Shown one piece after another: positions 9,650 through 18,692 of a DNA stretch of 43,418 nt. Every line of letters begins with the position of its first letter. Position 1 is the first letter of the stretch. The notes beneath the pieces were generated by a model. The model searched no databases. It had not been told where the DNA came from and saw only the letters and a program-made list of their open reading frames with translations. Both the position numbers and the translations under genes were made by a program. Source of the stretch: Bacteroidota bacterium (GTDB lineage: Bacteria; Bacteroidota; Bacteroidia; Cytophagales; Cyclobacteriaceae); contig JACZXH010000024.1 of the NCBI GenBank assembly GCA_022571715.1, positions 1 to 43,418 of the forward strand, written 5' to 3'.

Positions 9650-12600
9650 ATGAAAACTATTGTTCACTTTATTCTTGTAATTCTGCTTATTCAACCTGCT
9701 TTTGCCCAAAGTTGGGAAAAAGATCTATTGGCTATTGATGCAGCATATAACCGTGGTGATTACATAAGCGCTGCTAATCTTAATGAAAAGTTTGAAAAAA
9801 AGGTTATAAAAAAGCTCGGTAAAGAAAATGAATACATGGTCATCTATGCCTATAAAGCTGCACGTAACAATCTGGCCAACGGGTACCTCAATTCATTTGT
9901 TCAGCATATTGACAAGGCCATTGAATTTAGTAAAAAAAATTACGGTTCAGATTCAAAAAAATATGCCAACCTGCTCATAAATGTTTCGGGACTTTGGATA
10001 AAATTCGGAAACTACACAAAAGCAGCATCTTATTTAACACAGGCAGAAAATATACTAAAAAGCGGTGGTGAAATATCCGACGACGACAAAGTTGCAATCG
10101 ATTTCAACAACGCTGCCATTTACTCAGGCAAAGGATTTTATACAGAAGCTATTAAATTTATTGACAATCATCTTGATTATTATCAGGCAAGGGCTATCAG
10201 CAGAGAGGCATACATAGATGATAAATCAGGAAAACTCAAGACTAAAAAGCTTTCTGAAGCGGAAATATTTGTAAGATTCGGGGATTATGCCGATCTGCTT
10301 AATCTGAAGGCAAGAACATTCTGGAAGCAGGGCAGTGTAAATCGGGCCGATTCAGCCTTTGAGCGTACACGGAGTTGGATCGAAGATCAGAAAGAACTGG
10401 GAAAAAAAAGTATTCCATGGGTACAAAATATGCTCTGGCAATGGCAGATGTTCTACGAATATGGTGTTAAAAAATCAGAAGCACGAAGAAATTTCGAAGA
10501 GGCGCTGTTCAAGCTGAAAATTAACCACAATGAATCTCATTACCTGGCACTTGAAATATACACGACCCTGCTGGAAGTATATCTTGCGAACAACGATAAC
10601 GCACGTTACAAGAACCTGAGAAGTGAATATGAAAAAGTAATCAACAGGTACTTTAAAAAAAGTAGCCTGCATAATATCAACCTGGAAGTTGTAGCGATGA
10701 CTTCACGCCTTGACAGGGAACGAACAAAAAATCTGGAAGCCAAAACGCTTGATCTTTTAAATAACACAAACGCCTTACCTGAATATCATCCGAAGAGAAT
10801 TGAACTTCTAGACTTTCTTTATACGGTTTCGATTACTGATAAAAACTATGTGAATGCGGAACGGTACCTTAACGATATGCTCGAAATTAAAAGAGTGCTC
10901 TATGGCGATGATGCCATCGAATATCACCTCGGACGACTGCAACTTGCCGGTTACTACCTGTCATTTACAAATAAATATGAAGAAGCTAATGAGATTTTTG
11001 AAGAAAGCTTCTCCAAGATTGTGCAACCAAACATTGATATCTGGCATGTTGCATATGTAAATATTCTTAATAACAAAGCCATTTATTTTGAAGGTGCAGA
11101 TAAGTATCAACAGGCTTCGGAAATGCTGGATGAAGCATTGAGGGTAACCCGAACGGTTTATGATAACACCGATGTGAATTATGCAATTGAACTTGAGAAA
11201 ATTGCACGTTTACAAATCAAAATCGGTGAATATGACAAAGCCGATAAAAATATAAAAGTAGCCCGTGCTCTTCTTTTTGAAGAAAGAAAAAACAGCCAAA
11301 CCGTGATTTTCTATGTACAGGCGTTGGAAACCAGTGCAAAACTCAAAGCTATAAAAGGAGAATTAGGCGATGCAGAGGATGAACTTATCCGATCGCAACG
11401 TATGTATTTCAGGGCAACAAACCTGATGGGTTATGATGAACTGGCATCTAATATTGACATTGCTGATTTACATATACTTTTCGGAAGGTATTCAAGGACC
11501 AAAGTGGTTCTTGCTGATGCGCTTGCCCAGTATGAAAATATTTATGGTAAGGACTCCCGTAAACTGATTCAACCCCTTGTGAGTATGGGTCACCTCTCTC
11601 TTACAGCAGGTGAATTCACGGAAGCAACCAATTATGCTATTCGAGCAAATGAAATTGCAGTCAAGGCTTTTGGTGAAAATTCGTCTAAAAACGCACCTAC
11701 TTTAAGGCTATCTGCTGAAATAAAGGCGGAATTGGGAGACTACGATGAAGCACAGAAAAACATTGTAAAAGCCATTGAAATCCAGGAAAAACAATTTGGC
11801 AGAGAACATATTGATGTGGCCAAATCATTGTCGGAGTTGGGTATCATTAAACTTTACAAAAATGACGACCTGAAAGAGATAGAATCCATTTTCAATGAAT
11901 CACGGACAATAATAAGTTCAAAACTTGGTGAAACGAATCCGCTGTATGCCGATGTTCTTACCCGTTTATCCGAAGTTTATATCTTTTCAGAACGCTACAC
12001 CGATGCTTTCGAAGAACTCAACGAAGCACTCAAAATATGGGAATTGAGTGTTGACAGGAAAAAGAATGTGAATAAGGCTGAGATTCTCGTTTTAAAAGGA
12101 GATGTGTTTTATTTTCTTAAAAATTATAACCAAGCCGAAATCAACTACCTTGAAGCTAAAAAACTTTATGACCGCTTCTTCAATAAAAACCATCCCGAAT
12201 ATGTAAAAATCATTTCCAAACTAGCCAAAGTTTATTTCATGGAGGGTGATTCCAAACGAGCTAAGCGGAATATTGATGAATCCTTACTTAATTATAGCAT
12301 ATTTATTAAAAACTACTTTCCTGCCCTAAGCGAAAGGGAAAAAGCACGGTATTGGAATACGATCAAACCGGTATATGAATTTTATAATACCCTGGCGCTG
12401 GAACTTATGGATGAATTTCCTGATATGAAAAAGGAAATGATGAATCATGCACTGGCAACAAAAGCATTGCTGTTGAATAATTCTATTAAAATTCGACGAA
12501 GAATTCAATCGAGTAATGATACATTGCTGATCAGCAAATACAATGAATGGCAAAGCAAAAATGAATCTTTGATTGTTGCCATGTCCATGAGTGTTGACCA

Positions 12601-13876
12601 ACTGTTAGAAAACGAGATAGATGTGGATAGGCTTACTAATGAGCTGGAAGAACTCGAAAGAGAGATCAGCCAGAAATCTGAGTTGTTTGCAAAAGATATG
12701 AGCGATGATGAAATAACCTGGGAGCAGGTGAAAAACGCTTTAAAGCCCAATGAAGTCGCTATAGAGATGGTGCGGTTCAGATATTTTAATCATGTGTTTA
12801 CAGATTCGGTCTTGTACGCAGGTTTATACGTAAAAAATGACGGGTCCATGAAAGCACCAGGTTTGATACTGATCACAAATGGAAAACAACTAGAAACACG
12901 CTATTTCAAATACTACAGGAACATCATCTATTTCAAGGGAAAAGACCAGTTCTCCTACGAGAATTTCTGGGAACCCATTGTAAGCAAAGTGGGGGCTTCA
13001 TCAACCATTTACCTTTCGGCAGATGGCATTTATAATCAAATCAATCTCGAAGCGATTCCGACCGGAGATGGTAAATATGTGCTTGATAATTCAAATATAA
13101 TACTGGTAAGTAATACAAAGGATATATACTTGCGAAGTAAGCGTGCAACACAGGTAGAAACTTCAAACAGTGCCATCATGTTTGGAAATCCTACGTTTTA
13201 TATTTCCATGATCGACAAGAAAGATATAACCATTTCACAACTTCCAGGTACTGAAAAAGAGGTGGAACAACTGAACCGGTTGCTTTCACAGCGAGGCTGG
13301 AATTCGATAGCATACATGGAAACTGATGCAAGCGAAGCGAAGGTAAAAGAACTCGATAATCCTAAAGTGTTTCATATTGCGACGCACGGTTTTTTTACCC
13401 CTGCTATTGAAACGGAAGGTACTGGGCCAAGTCAGGCAGGTGCGGCCGCATCGCAGAATCCGTTACTCCGAACCGGTTTACTGCTTGCCGGCGCCGGCGA
13501 TTTGCTCAACAAAACCAAATATAATTACAATATGGAAGACGGTATCCTTACCGCCTATGAAGCCATGAACCTTAGCCTGGATAATACCGATCTGGTAGTG
13601 CTCAGTGCCTGCGAAACGGGACTTGGTGACCTGAGTGTGGGCGAAGGCGTTTACGGCTTGCAACGGGCATTCATGGTTGCCGGTGCAAAAACCCTGATAA
13701 TGAGCATGTTTAAAGTGAATGATGAAGCCACGCAAAAACTAATGATCAGTTTTTATCAAAAATGGCTCGATACCGGTAACAAACGACAATCTTTTATTGA
13801 TGCTAAAAAAGAGTTGAGAAACGAATTCCATGAACCTATTTACTGGGGTGCATTTATTATGATCGGCCTGGATTAA
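9650..13876 (+). CDS. Exported TPR-repeat protein with C-terminal CHAT (caspase-like) peptidase domain
   Basis: A 1408-residue protein. Residues 1-19 are a signal peptide ending AFAQS, so the product should be periplasmic or surface-exposed. Residues 25 to about 920 are many tetratricopeptide repeats (for example NYTKAASYLTQAENIL and GEYDKADKNIKVARALL). A charged, coiled-coil-prone linker (about 985-1030) leads to a CHAT domain at about 1100-1408. The caspase-type dyad is intact: His1246 in HIATHGFF and Cys1321 in VVLSACETGLGD. CHAT is a clan CD cysteine peptidase domain (as in TPR-CHAT/Csx29 and separase relatives). Its stop codon overlaps that of the convergent FecR-like operon. Its target is unknown; a role with the CHASE2 and FecR-like proteins is inferred from proximity. 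Confidence 0.9.
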   Translation: MKTIVHFILVILLIQPAFAQSWEKDLLAIDAAYNRGDYISAANLNEKFEKKVIKKLGKENEYMVIYAYKAARNNLANGYLNSFVQHIDKAIEFSKKNYGSDSKKYANLLINVSGLWIKFGNYTKAASYLTQAENILKSGGEISDDDKVAIDFNNAAIYSGKGFYTEAIKFIDNHLDYYQARAISREAYIDDKSGKLKTKKLSEAEIFVRFGDYADLLNLKARTFWKQGSVNRADSAFERTRSWIEDQKELGKKSIPWVQNMLWQWQMFYEYGVKKSEARRNFEEALFKLKINHNESHYLALEIYTTLLEVYLANNDNARYKNLRSEYEKVINRYFKKSSLHNINLEVVAMTSRLDRERTKNLEAKTLDLLNNTNALPEYHPKRIELLDFLYTVSITDKNYVNAERYLNDMLEIKRVLYGDDAIEYHLGRLQLAGYYLSFTNKYEEANEIFEESFSKIVQPNIDIWHVAYVNILNNKAIYFEGADKYQQASEMLDEALRVTRTVYDNTDVNYAIELEKIARLQIKIGEYDKADKNIKVARALLFEERKNSQTVIFYVQALETSAKLKAIKGELGDAEDELIRSQRMYFRATNLMGYDELASNIDIADLHILFGRYSRTKVVLADALAQYENIYGKDSRKLIQPLVSMGHLSLTAGEFTEATNYAIRANEIAVKAFGENSSKNAPTLRLSAEIKAELGDYDEAQKNIVKAIEIQEKQFGREHIDVAKSLSELGIIKLYKNDDLKEIESIFNESRTIISSKLGETNPLYADVLTRLSEVYIFSERYTDAFEELNEALKIWELSVDRKKNVNKAEILVLKGDVFYFLKNYNQAEINYLEAKKLYDRFFNKNHPEYVKIISKLAKVYFMEGDSKRAKRNIDESLLNYSIFIKNYFPALSEREKARYWNTIKPVYEFYNTLALELMDEFPDMKKEMMNHALATKALLLNNSIKIRRRIQSSNDTLLISKYNEWQSKNESLIVAMSMSVDQLLENEIDVDRLTNELEELEREISQKSELFAKDMSDDEITWEQVKNALKPNEVAIEMVRFRYFNHVFTDSVLYAGLYVKNDGSMKAPGLILITNGKQLETRYFKYYRNIIYFKGKDQFSYENFWEPIVSKVGASSTIYLSADGIYNQINLEAIPTGDGKYVLDNSNIILVSNTKDIYLRSKRATQVETSNSAIMFGNPTFYISMIDKKDITISQLPGTEKEVEQLNRLLSQRGWNSIAYMETDASEAKVKELDNPKVFHIATHGFFTPAIETEGTGPSQAGAAASQNPLLRTGLLLAGAGDLLNKTKYNYNMEDGILTAYEAMNLSLDNTDLVVLSACETGLGDLSVGEGVYGLQRAFMVAGAKTLIMSMFKVNDEATQKLMISFYQKWLDTGNKRQSFIDAKKELRNEFHEPIYWGAFIMIGLD

Positions 13877-14790
13877 TTTATTATATCGCCGAAATTATTT
13901 CGCATCAAAAACTCCAGGTAAACGTCCTTAAAATACTGAACATCAGGTTCAAGGACCATCGCTTTTTCGTAGCAGGTAGTAGCATCTAGCAAGAGATTGC
14001 TTTGCTCATAAAATTCGGCAAGTACCAGCTTATCAAAGGCCGAACCGCTGTTGAGTGCAGCTCGCAGCTCGCCTATTTCATTAACAAATGCATCAGGCTT
14101 GTCACGGGAAACCTTAGTGATCGAATAATCGTTTGATCCTCTTCCGTTTGTACTTATTGAAACAATTACCATGTCCCGTTCTTTCAGCTTTTCGTCCGAA
14201 AAGTTCAGTGAAATAATCGGATTGCTGGTTTTAACTTCAAGTATTATTTCATCATAAAGGTTCTTGACTACTACGTTATAATCTGCTACATCCTCAATTG
14301 GCTTCCACCTGATGATGGCTATCGTATCATACAATACGGAAGATTTTCGCAGATAAGCATGAATAGTTACAACTTGGCGCTCAACTGCACCGGTTACGCT
14401 TGCATAAGCCTTCCGGTTGCTTTCCCTAGCTTCAGGAGCCATCTTACTTACCAGATAACTTGTATATTTATTTATCAAACCGGCTTCTGCATTTTTAAGT
14501 TTTGCAGTAAGTTCGTCTATACTATATTCTTTTGTGTCCTCATTTTTCAATTCCATCGTTTCGCCCGACGAACCAAGTAAAGCAACATAACCCTTTGCAG
14601 CCACTCTTAACACATCTCCAGCATGCAGCTGTGATCCTGGTTTCAGAATCATCCAGTTTTTTTCTGATGTGATATGGTATGAATTATCTCCTTTTGAGAT
14701 AATTACTTTAAACAAATAATCCTGGGCTGTGGTATAGTAAGTTGCCGAAAGCAGAACGAAAATAATTAATCCGAATTTTTTCATAACCAT
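13873..14790 (-). CDS. Secreted FecR-like protein, tandem paralogue 1 (promoter-distal)
   Basis: A 305-residue exported protein. Signal peptide about 1-22 (ends TTAQD). Residues 25-100 resemble a FecR beta domain (GSQLHAGDVLRVAAKGYVALL, then MELKNEDTKEYSIDEL). A conserved helical patch follows (SKMAPEARESNRKAYASVTGAVER), then a beta domain opening with IIRWKPIEDVADYNV, and a C-terminal TPR-like helical hairpin ending FLMRNNFGDIIN. Two paralogues lie upstream at 15354-16283 and 16366-17286. It is the last gene of the CHASE2 operon and ends within the stop codon of the CHAT gene. It is 563 bp from its upstream neighbour because of a repeat-filled gap. Domain assignment is from pattern only; function unknown. 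Confidence 0.8.
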   Translation of the reverse strand: MVMKKFGLIIFVLLSATYYTTAQDYLFKVIISKGDNSYHITSEKNWMILKPGSQLHAGDVLRVAAKGYVALLGSSGETMELKNEDTKEYSIDELTAKLKNAEAGLINKYTSYLVSKMAPEARESNRKAYASVTGAVERQVVTIHAYLRKSSVLYDTIAIIRWKPIEDVADYNVVVKNLYDEIILEVKTSNPIISLNFSDEKLKERDMVIVSISTNGRGSNDYSITKVSRDKPDAFVNEIGELRAALNSGSAFDKLVLAEFYEQSNLLLDATTCYEKAMVLEPDVQYFKDVYLEFLMRNNFGDIIN

Positions 14791-14982
14791 AATGTTTTAA
14801 ACCATAAATATATTAACACCTTGCTGTTAATACACAAATTTACCTAAAGGTAAACACCCAGATGAATGAAAACAATGCACACCCTCATAAAATAAAACAA
14901 TACGTATTTTCCCTCCTAAATCGGCATGCATTGTGCGATTGGCATCCTCCATAAGAATCATTCAGACCTACTGCGACAAATA

Positions 14983-15054
14983 CACGCCGTGGCTTTACGG
15001 CTGACTGGGGCGGACTTAAAAGTGAAGCCTTTAGTCAGACAATGCCACGGCGTG
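14983..15054. repeat. Nested inverted repeat, possible structured RNA or MITE
   Basis: Perfect 11-bp arms CACGCCGTGGC (14983-14993) and GCCACGGCGTG (15044-15054) enclose an inner pair CTGACT (15001-15006) and AGTCAG (15033-15038). The arms are GC-rich against an AT-rich background. The element sits between two FecR-like genes and could fold in the operon mRNA. Confidence 0.65.
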
Positions 15055-15060
15055 AGAAGC

Positions 15061-15102
15061 ATCTGTTATTTACTATCCGGTTAACTTATTACCAGATCCT
15101 TC
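15061..15102 (+). repeat. Imperfect direct repeat, copy A
   Basis: The 42-base unit beginning ATCTGTTATTTACTATCCGG and ending CCAGATCCTTC is repeated with a few changes at 15240-15280. Copy A directly follows the nested inverted repeat at 14983-15054. Confidence 0.6.
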
Positions 15103-15239
15103 GTTCCACTCAGGATGACGACTTTGGCGCGGAGGGTGATTTGATTGAAGATACCTGAAAATTGCAATTTTTTAGTCCGTCATTCTAAACGAAATGCCTC
15201 CTGCCTCGAGATTGCCATGAGCGACGGTGGGCAGGCAAA

Positions 15240-15280
15240 ATCTGTCATTAACTACTCGGTAAATTATTAACAGATCCTTC
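15240..15280 (+). repeat. Imperfect direct repeat, copy B
   Basis: A 41-base unit beginning ATCTGTCATTAACTACTCGG and ending ACAGATCCTTC, matching copy A at 15061-15102 along its whole length with scattered substitutions and one indel. The ATCTG and CAGAT ends make each unit weakly palindromic. Confidence 0.6.
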
Positions 15281-15353
15281 CTGCACGTCCTGTCTGTACC
15301 CGACTTATTGGGAGATTAGGAATAGATTCAGGTTAAATCTGATCATTATTGAT

Positions 15354-16283
15354 TTAATCAATTTTATCTGTGTACTTGTTTCGCATAAGAAACTCCAGGT
15401 AGGCATCGTTGAAGTAATCTACACCAGGATTTTGCCGAATGGCATATTCATAGCGAGTCAGGGCATCTAGCAACAGCTCATTCTGCTCAAAAAATTCCGC
15501 TATGATCAGGTGGCTGAAGGGAGATTCGGGGTCGAGCACGCTTTCCAGTTCTTTAAGTTTTGAACTGATTTCAGCGTCTGTTTCATCTATTCTTTGGATA
15601 GCATAGTCACCGGAAGCAGTTTCTATATCATTTTTAAGACTCACATTTATAATTACTATACTTTTCCCTTTTATAGCCTCATCATTGAAATCAAGCTCAA
15701 AATAGGGTTTTTCAGTATCAAAAATCCGTATTACATCTTCGAATATATGTTTGAGGGTAACCACATAACCGCCGGCATTCTTTGAAGGATCCCACCTGAT
15801 CACAGCATTCGAACTATACAGGTTGGCATTAGTATCTATAAAGAGTGCAATTCCTTCGTGCCCTCTTTCGGTGGCTGCGATCAATTGGATGTACGTATTT
15901 CGGTTGGCTTCGCGCGATTCCGGGGCCATCTTACTTAACAGATAGTTGAGAAACTGGGTGGCAAGGCCTTGCTCTAATTTAGGTACAAGATCAACTAATT
16001 CTTCAAATTTGTACGTTTTAGGTTGAATGTGCTTTAGTTCCACCAATTTACTCTTGCCAAACAGAAGGGCAACATACCCTGATGCCGATGTTTTCAACTC
16101 ATCTCCGGTAAAAATACCTGTTCCGATTTTTACTTTTTCCCATTCATTTTGTTCTGTCCGCACAAAGTTGTCGCCCTTAGATACAATCACCTCAAAATAA
16201 TCATCCTGTACCTGTGCCCATGTCATGTCATATACTGTTGACATGACAAAGGTCAATAAAAGGAAAATCAATAACCTTTTCAT
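15354..16283 (-). CDS. Secreted FecR-like protein, tandem paralogue 2 (middle)
   Basis: A 309-residue exported protein with the same domain order as its neighbours. It has a signal peptide of about 1-24 (ends TWAQV), a FecR-like segment with GTGIFTGDELKTSASGYVALLF, the shared patch LSKMAPESREANRNTYIQ, the beta domain start VIRWDPSKNAGGYVV and a helical end FLMRNKYTDKID. It lies 82 bp after paralogue 3 on the same strand. Relative to paralogue 3 the N-terminal half is more diverged than the last 60 residues (SHLIIAEFFEQNELLLDALT), so the C-terminal helical unit is under the strongest constraint. Function unknown; probably periplasmic or lipid-free surface protein. Confidence 0.8.
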   Translation of the reverse strand: MKRLLIFLLLTFVMSTVYDMTWAQVQDDYFEVIVSKGDNFVRTEQNEWEKVKIGTGIFTGDELKTSASGYVALLFGKSKLVELKHIQPKTYKFEELVDLVPKLEQGLATQFLNYLLSKMAPESREANRNTYIQLIAATERGHEGIALFIDTNANLYSSNAVIRWDPSKNAGGYVVTLKHIFEDVIRIFDTEKPYFELDFNDEAIKGKSIVIINVSLKNDIETASGDYAIQRIDETDAEISSKLKELESVLDPESPFSHLIIAEFFEQNELLLDALTRYEYAIRQNPGVDYFNDAYLEFLMRNKYTDKID

Positions 16284-16365
16284 TACATATTCCTTACACG
16301 TGGAATACTACAATATATAAGCACCCTCTTAAAATATCAGAATTTTCATTTCTTGATGAAACCGC

Positions 16366-17286
16366 TTAATCTATCTTATCGCTGAATCCGTTTCGCATCA
16401 GAAACTCCTGATAAGCTTCCTTGAAATATTCTACATCAGGCGATTGATTGATGGCATATTCATAACTTGTGAGGGCATCGAGCAGCAGATCATTTTGTTC
16501 GTAAAATTCTGCCATGATCAGATTGCTTATTGATGAATTGGTATCAAGCGTAGATTTGAGATTGTTCAGTTCAACGGTATATTCTTTTGCTTCACTCTCA
16601 TTTACACGCTGTATGGCATAATCGCCAGAATTGGAATCCTCGTCTCCTTTAATGCTTACATTCACAATTACCATTTCCATTCCTTCAAGCCTGCTATCAT
16701 TGAAATCCACTTTAAAGAAAGAATCTTTGGTTTCGGCAACCATCAAAACTTCATCAAACCAATCTTTCAGTACAATTTGATAGGCTTCAGCTCCGTCCTG
16801 CGGATCCCATCGTATAATCGCTATAGGATTGTAAATATCTGCTGAAGTCGGCATAAAGAATTTTATTTGCTGGAACGATCCCCTTTCGGTAGCCCCAGTT
16901 ATGCTGGCATATTTTTTCCGGTTTTCCTCCCGTGCTTCGGTAGACATTTTGCTCAATACAAAATCGGCATACTTACTTACAATTCCGTCATCACTGCCAC
17001 CTACCTGTGCTTTAAGATCGTTGACGTTGTACTCTTTGGCTTCTTTAAGCTCAATCGGCTTGCCCGAAGCTGAAAGTAGTGCAAGATAGCAGTCGCCAGT
17101 GGTTTTGATCACATCGCCACTTTGTAATTTTGTTCCGGTTCTTAATGGTTCCCAACTCGATCCGGCAGCCGTCTTATACGTATTTTGTCCTTTGTTAGCA
17201 AGGACCTTGAAAACGTAATCCTGCGAAAATGAAGAAATACTTATCATTGATGCAGTAATAATTAGAAATAACAGTTTTCTTTTCAT
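16366..17286 (-). CDS. Secreted FecR-like protein, tandem paralogue 3 (promoter-proximal)
   Basis: A 306-residue exported protein. Signal peptide about 1-21 (ends SSFSQD). The FecR-like region has GTKLQSGDVIKTTGDCYLALL and a short acidic helix; then LSKMSTEAREENRKKYASIT, IIRWDPQDGAEAYQIV and the C-terminal helical unit ISNLIMAEFYEQNDLLLDAL. It starts 23 bp after the CHASE2 stop codon, so the two are very likely translated from one mRNA. FecR-like domains next to CHASE2 sensors are a gene-neighbourhood pattern I know from other phyla, which supports the assignment. Its molecular partner is unknown. Confidence 0.82.
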   Translation of the reverse strand: MKRKLLFLIITASMISISSFSQDYVFKVLANKGQNTYKTAAGSSWEPLRTGTKLQSGDVIKTTGDCYLALLSASGKPIELKEAKEYNVNDLKAQVGGSDDGIVSKYADFVLSKMSTEAREENRKKYASITGATERGSFQQIKFFMPTSADIYNPIAIIRWDPQDGAEAYQIVLKDWFDEVLMVAETKDSFFKVDFNDSRLEGMEMVIVNVSIKGDEDSNSGDYAIQRVNESEAKEYTVELNNLKSTLDTNSSISNLIMAEFYEQNDLLLDALTSYEYAINQSPDVEYFKEAYQEFLMRNGFSDKID

Positions 17287-17309
17287 GGTTTTATAAGTTT
17301 ATCAATGGT

Positions 17310-18596
17310 TTATACATTATGCTCCTTAATGGTAAACAGTTCTCTTCTTTTTTCTTTTTGAAATATGTTGTATCCCACCCCATAAAGTACCTCTAATGCA
17401 TCTCCGGCAAGTAAAATTACAATTATGGAAAGGGTTAACTCCATTTCGATTGCATACCAGTGAAATACAAAAATAATCAATCCTAATATAATTATTACTT
17501 CTGACAGTTGTATTAATTTAGTAATGCCATCATACCACAAAGGTAATTTCCTGTAAATTATGGTAAATAATCCAACATTCAAAAAACAAAGAATAACGGC
17601 TACAATATATCCCTTTACATCGGACATTTTATCAAGATAGTCCTCATTCAGTACCATAGCCGTAATGTTGGCATGAATTACCACACCGTACATATCCAGG
17701 CCGGCACGGCCAGCATACTTGAGATTCATAGGTGTAAAAAATTTATCTTCAATCCAGTATGGCTCTAAAAAACTTTCTCCTACATGGCCTAAAAGCACAA
17801 TTTTATCTTTTACAAGACTTGGATCAAAATTTTCTTCCAGTACATCCTCCACATCGAGGGCAAAAAATTTCGGCCTGTTATCCAGCGTAAGCATGGTTAA
17901 CACGTTTCCCCTGTAATTAATAATTTCCTCCTCATTGTTTCTTGCTAAAAACCTTTCCGCTGCTTCAGGGTTTACATAAGAAGCAAGTTTTACGCCAAAT
18001 GCCATTTGCTCAATCACTTCACCTGAAATGGTATCCTTGTACTGCATTTTTGGGTAGAACTCACGCACCACCTTATATTCCTCCTGCTTTGTACCGGCAG
18101 TTTCAGCTATTAGATTTACGATTCCCATCTCCGCATATTGATTAAATAACGGATGAGAGGTTTTAATGAAATAATAGTATGGATCATCCACATCGCCTGG
18201 CGCCATAAATTTGCTGCCAAGCACGAGGTTTTCAACCTTCGATAATGCATCCGCCAGAATTAAATCACCAACCGAATCCGCCATTAAGCTGCCGAAAAAT
18301 GTATCAATGCCGATTACCTTCGGATTATATTTGTTTAATATGTTGATTTGCCGGGCAATGTCTCTTCTGCCCAATCTTCCATAGTTTACAATCAAAATGG
18401 TCGTGTCAAATGCAGGCTCTTCTCTGATTTTTTCGTTTGAAAAAATCTGATCTGTAATTTTCATATCTTCCAGGGCATCGACAACAGGATCGAGAATACT
18501 GAATATGGCCAGAAACTGATATGCGAACGCCATAAAGACAAAAATAAAAATGGTGCCAATTATCGTATCCTTCCAGAATTTCCAGGTTTTTAACAT
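17310..18596 (-). CDS. CHASE2-domain membrane protein without cytoplasmic output domain
   Basis: A 428-residue protein. One N-terminal membrane segment (about 11-33) is followed by a large extracytoplasmic CHASE2 domain (about 45-330; signatures VIGIDTFFGSL, NYRGN and VLLGHVGES). Three membrane segments follow at about 335-360, 378-400 and 400-420. CHASE2 is normally the sensor part of adenylate cyclases, kinases or diguanylate cyclases, with an enzyme after the third helix. Here only about 20 charged residues (KEKRRELFTIKEHNV) remain, so no signalling enzyme is present. It is the first gene of the operon with three FecR-like genes, divergent from meaB by 96 bp. Confidence 0.9.
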   Translation of the reverse strand: MLKTWKFWKDTIIGTIFIFVFMAFAYQFLAIFSILDPVVDALEDMKITDQIFSNEKIREEPAFDTTILIVNYGRLGRRDIARQINILNKYNPKVIGIDTFFGSLMADSVGDLILADALSKVENLVLGSKFMAPGDVDDPYYYFIKTSHPLFNQYAEMGIVNLIAETAGTKQEEYKVVREFYPKMQYKDTISGEVIEQMAFGVKLASYVNPEAAERFLARNNEEEIINYRGNVLTMLTLDNRPKFFALDVEDVLEENFDPSLVKDKIVLLGHVGESFLEPYWIEDKFFTPMNLKYAGRAGLDMYGVVIHANITAMVLNEDYLDKMSDVKGYIVAVILCFLNVGLFTIIYRKLPLWYDGITKLIQLSEVIIILGLIIFVFHWYAIEMELTLSIIVILLAGDALEVLYGVGYNIFQKEKRRELFTIKEHNV

Positions 18597-18692
18597 AATG
18601 ATTTCAGGTTTTTATGTTTTCAGAATACAATTTAAACTATTTTACGATTTTTTGTTATAAATATTGGACTTGTTGATACATTTATTAGGCAT

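Larger units (their letters stand above)
14791..15353. other. 563-bp repeat-filled gap inside the FecR-like operon
   Basis: No coding frame. It holds a nested inverted repeat (14983-15054), two imperfect direct repeats (15061-15102 and 15240-15280), and between them opposed ATTC..ACGAAATG and CTTCGTTC..AGGATGACG segments that are partial inverses. The other two intergenic spacers of this operon are only 23 and 82 bp, so this gap looks like inserted non-coding elements. Confidence 0.7.

Noticed and set aside
9650-13876. Type III-E CRISPR (gRAMP/Craspase) TPR-CHAT
   Set aside because: The protein has a signal peptide and no gRAMP or CRISPR array nearby, so it is an exported CHAT protein, not Csx29.
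14983-15280. CRISPR-like array
   Set aside because: Only two imperfect direct repeats about 180 bp apart, no regular spacers and no cas genes.
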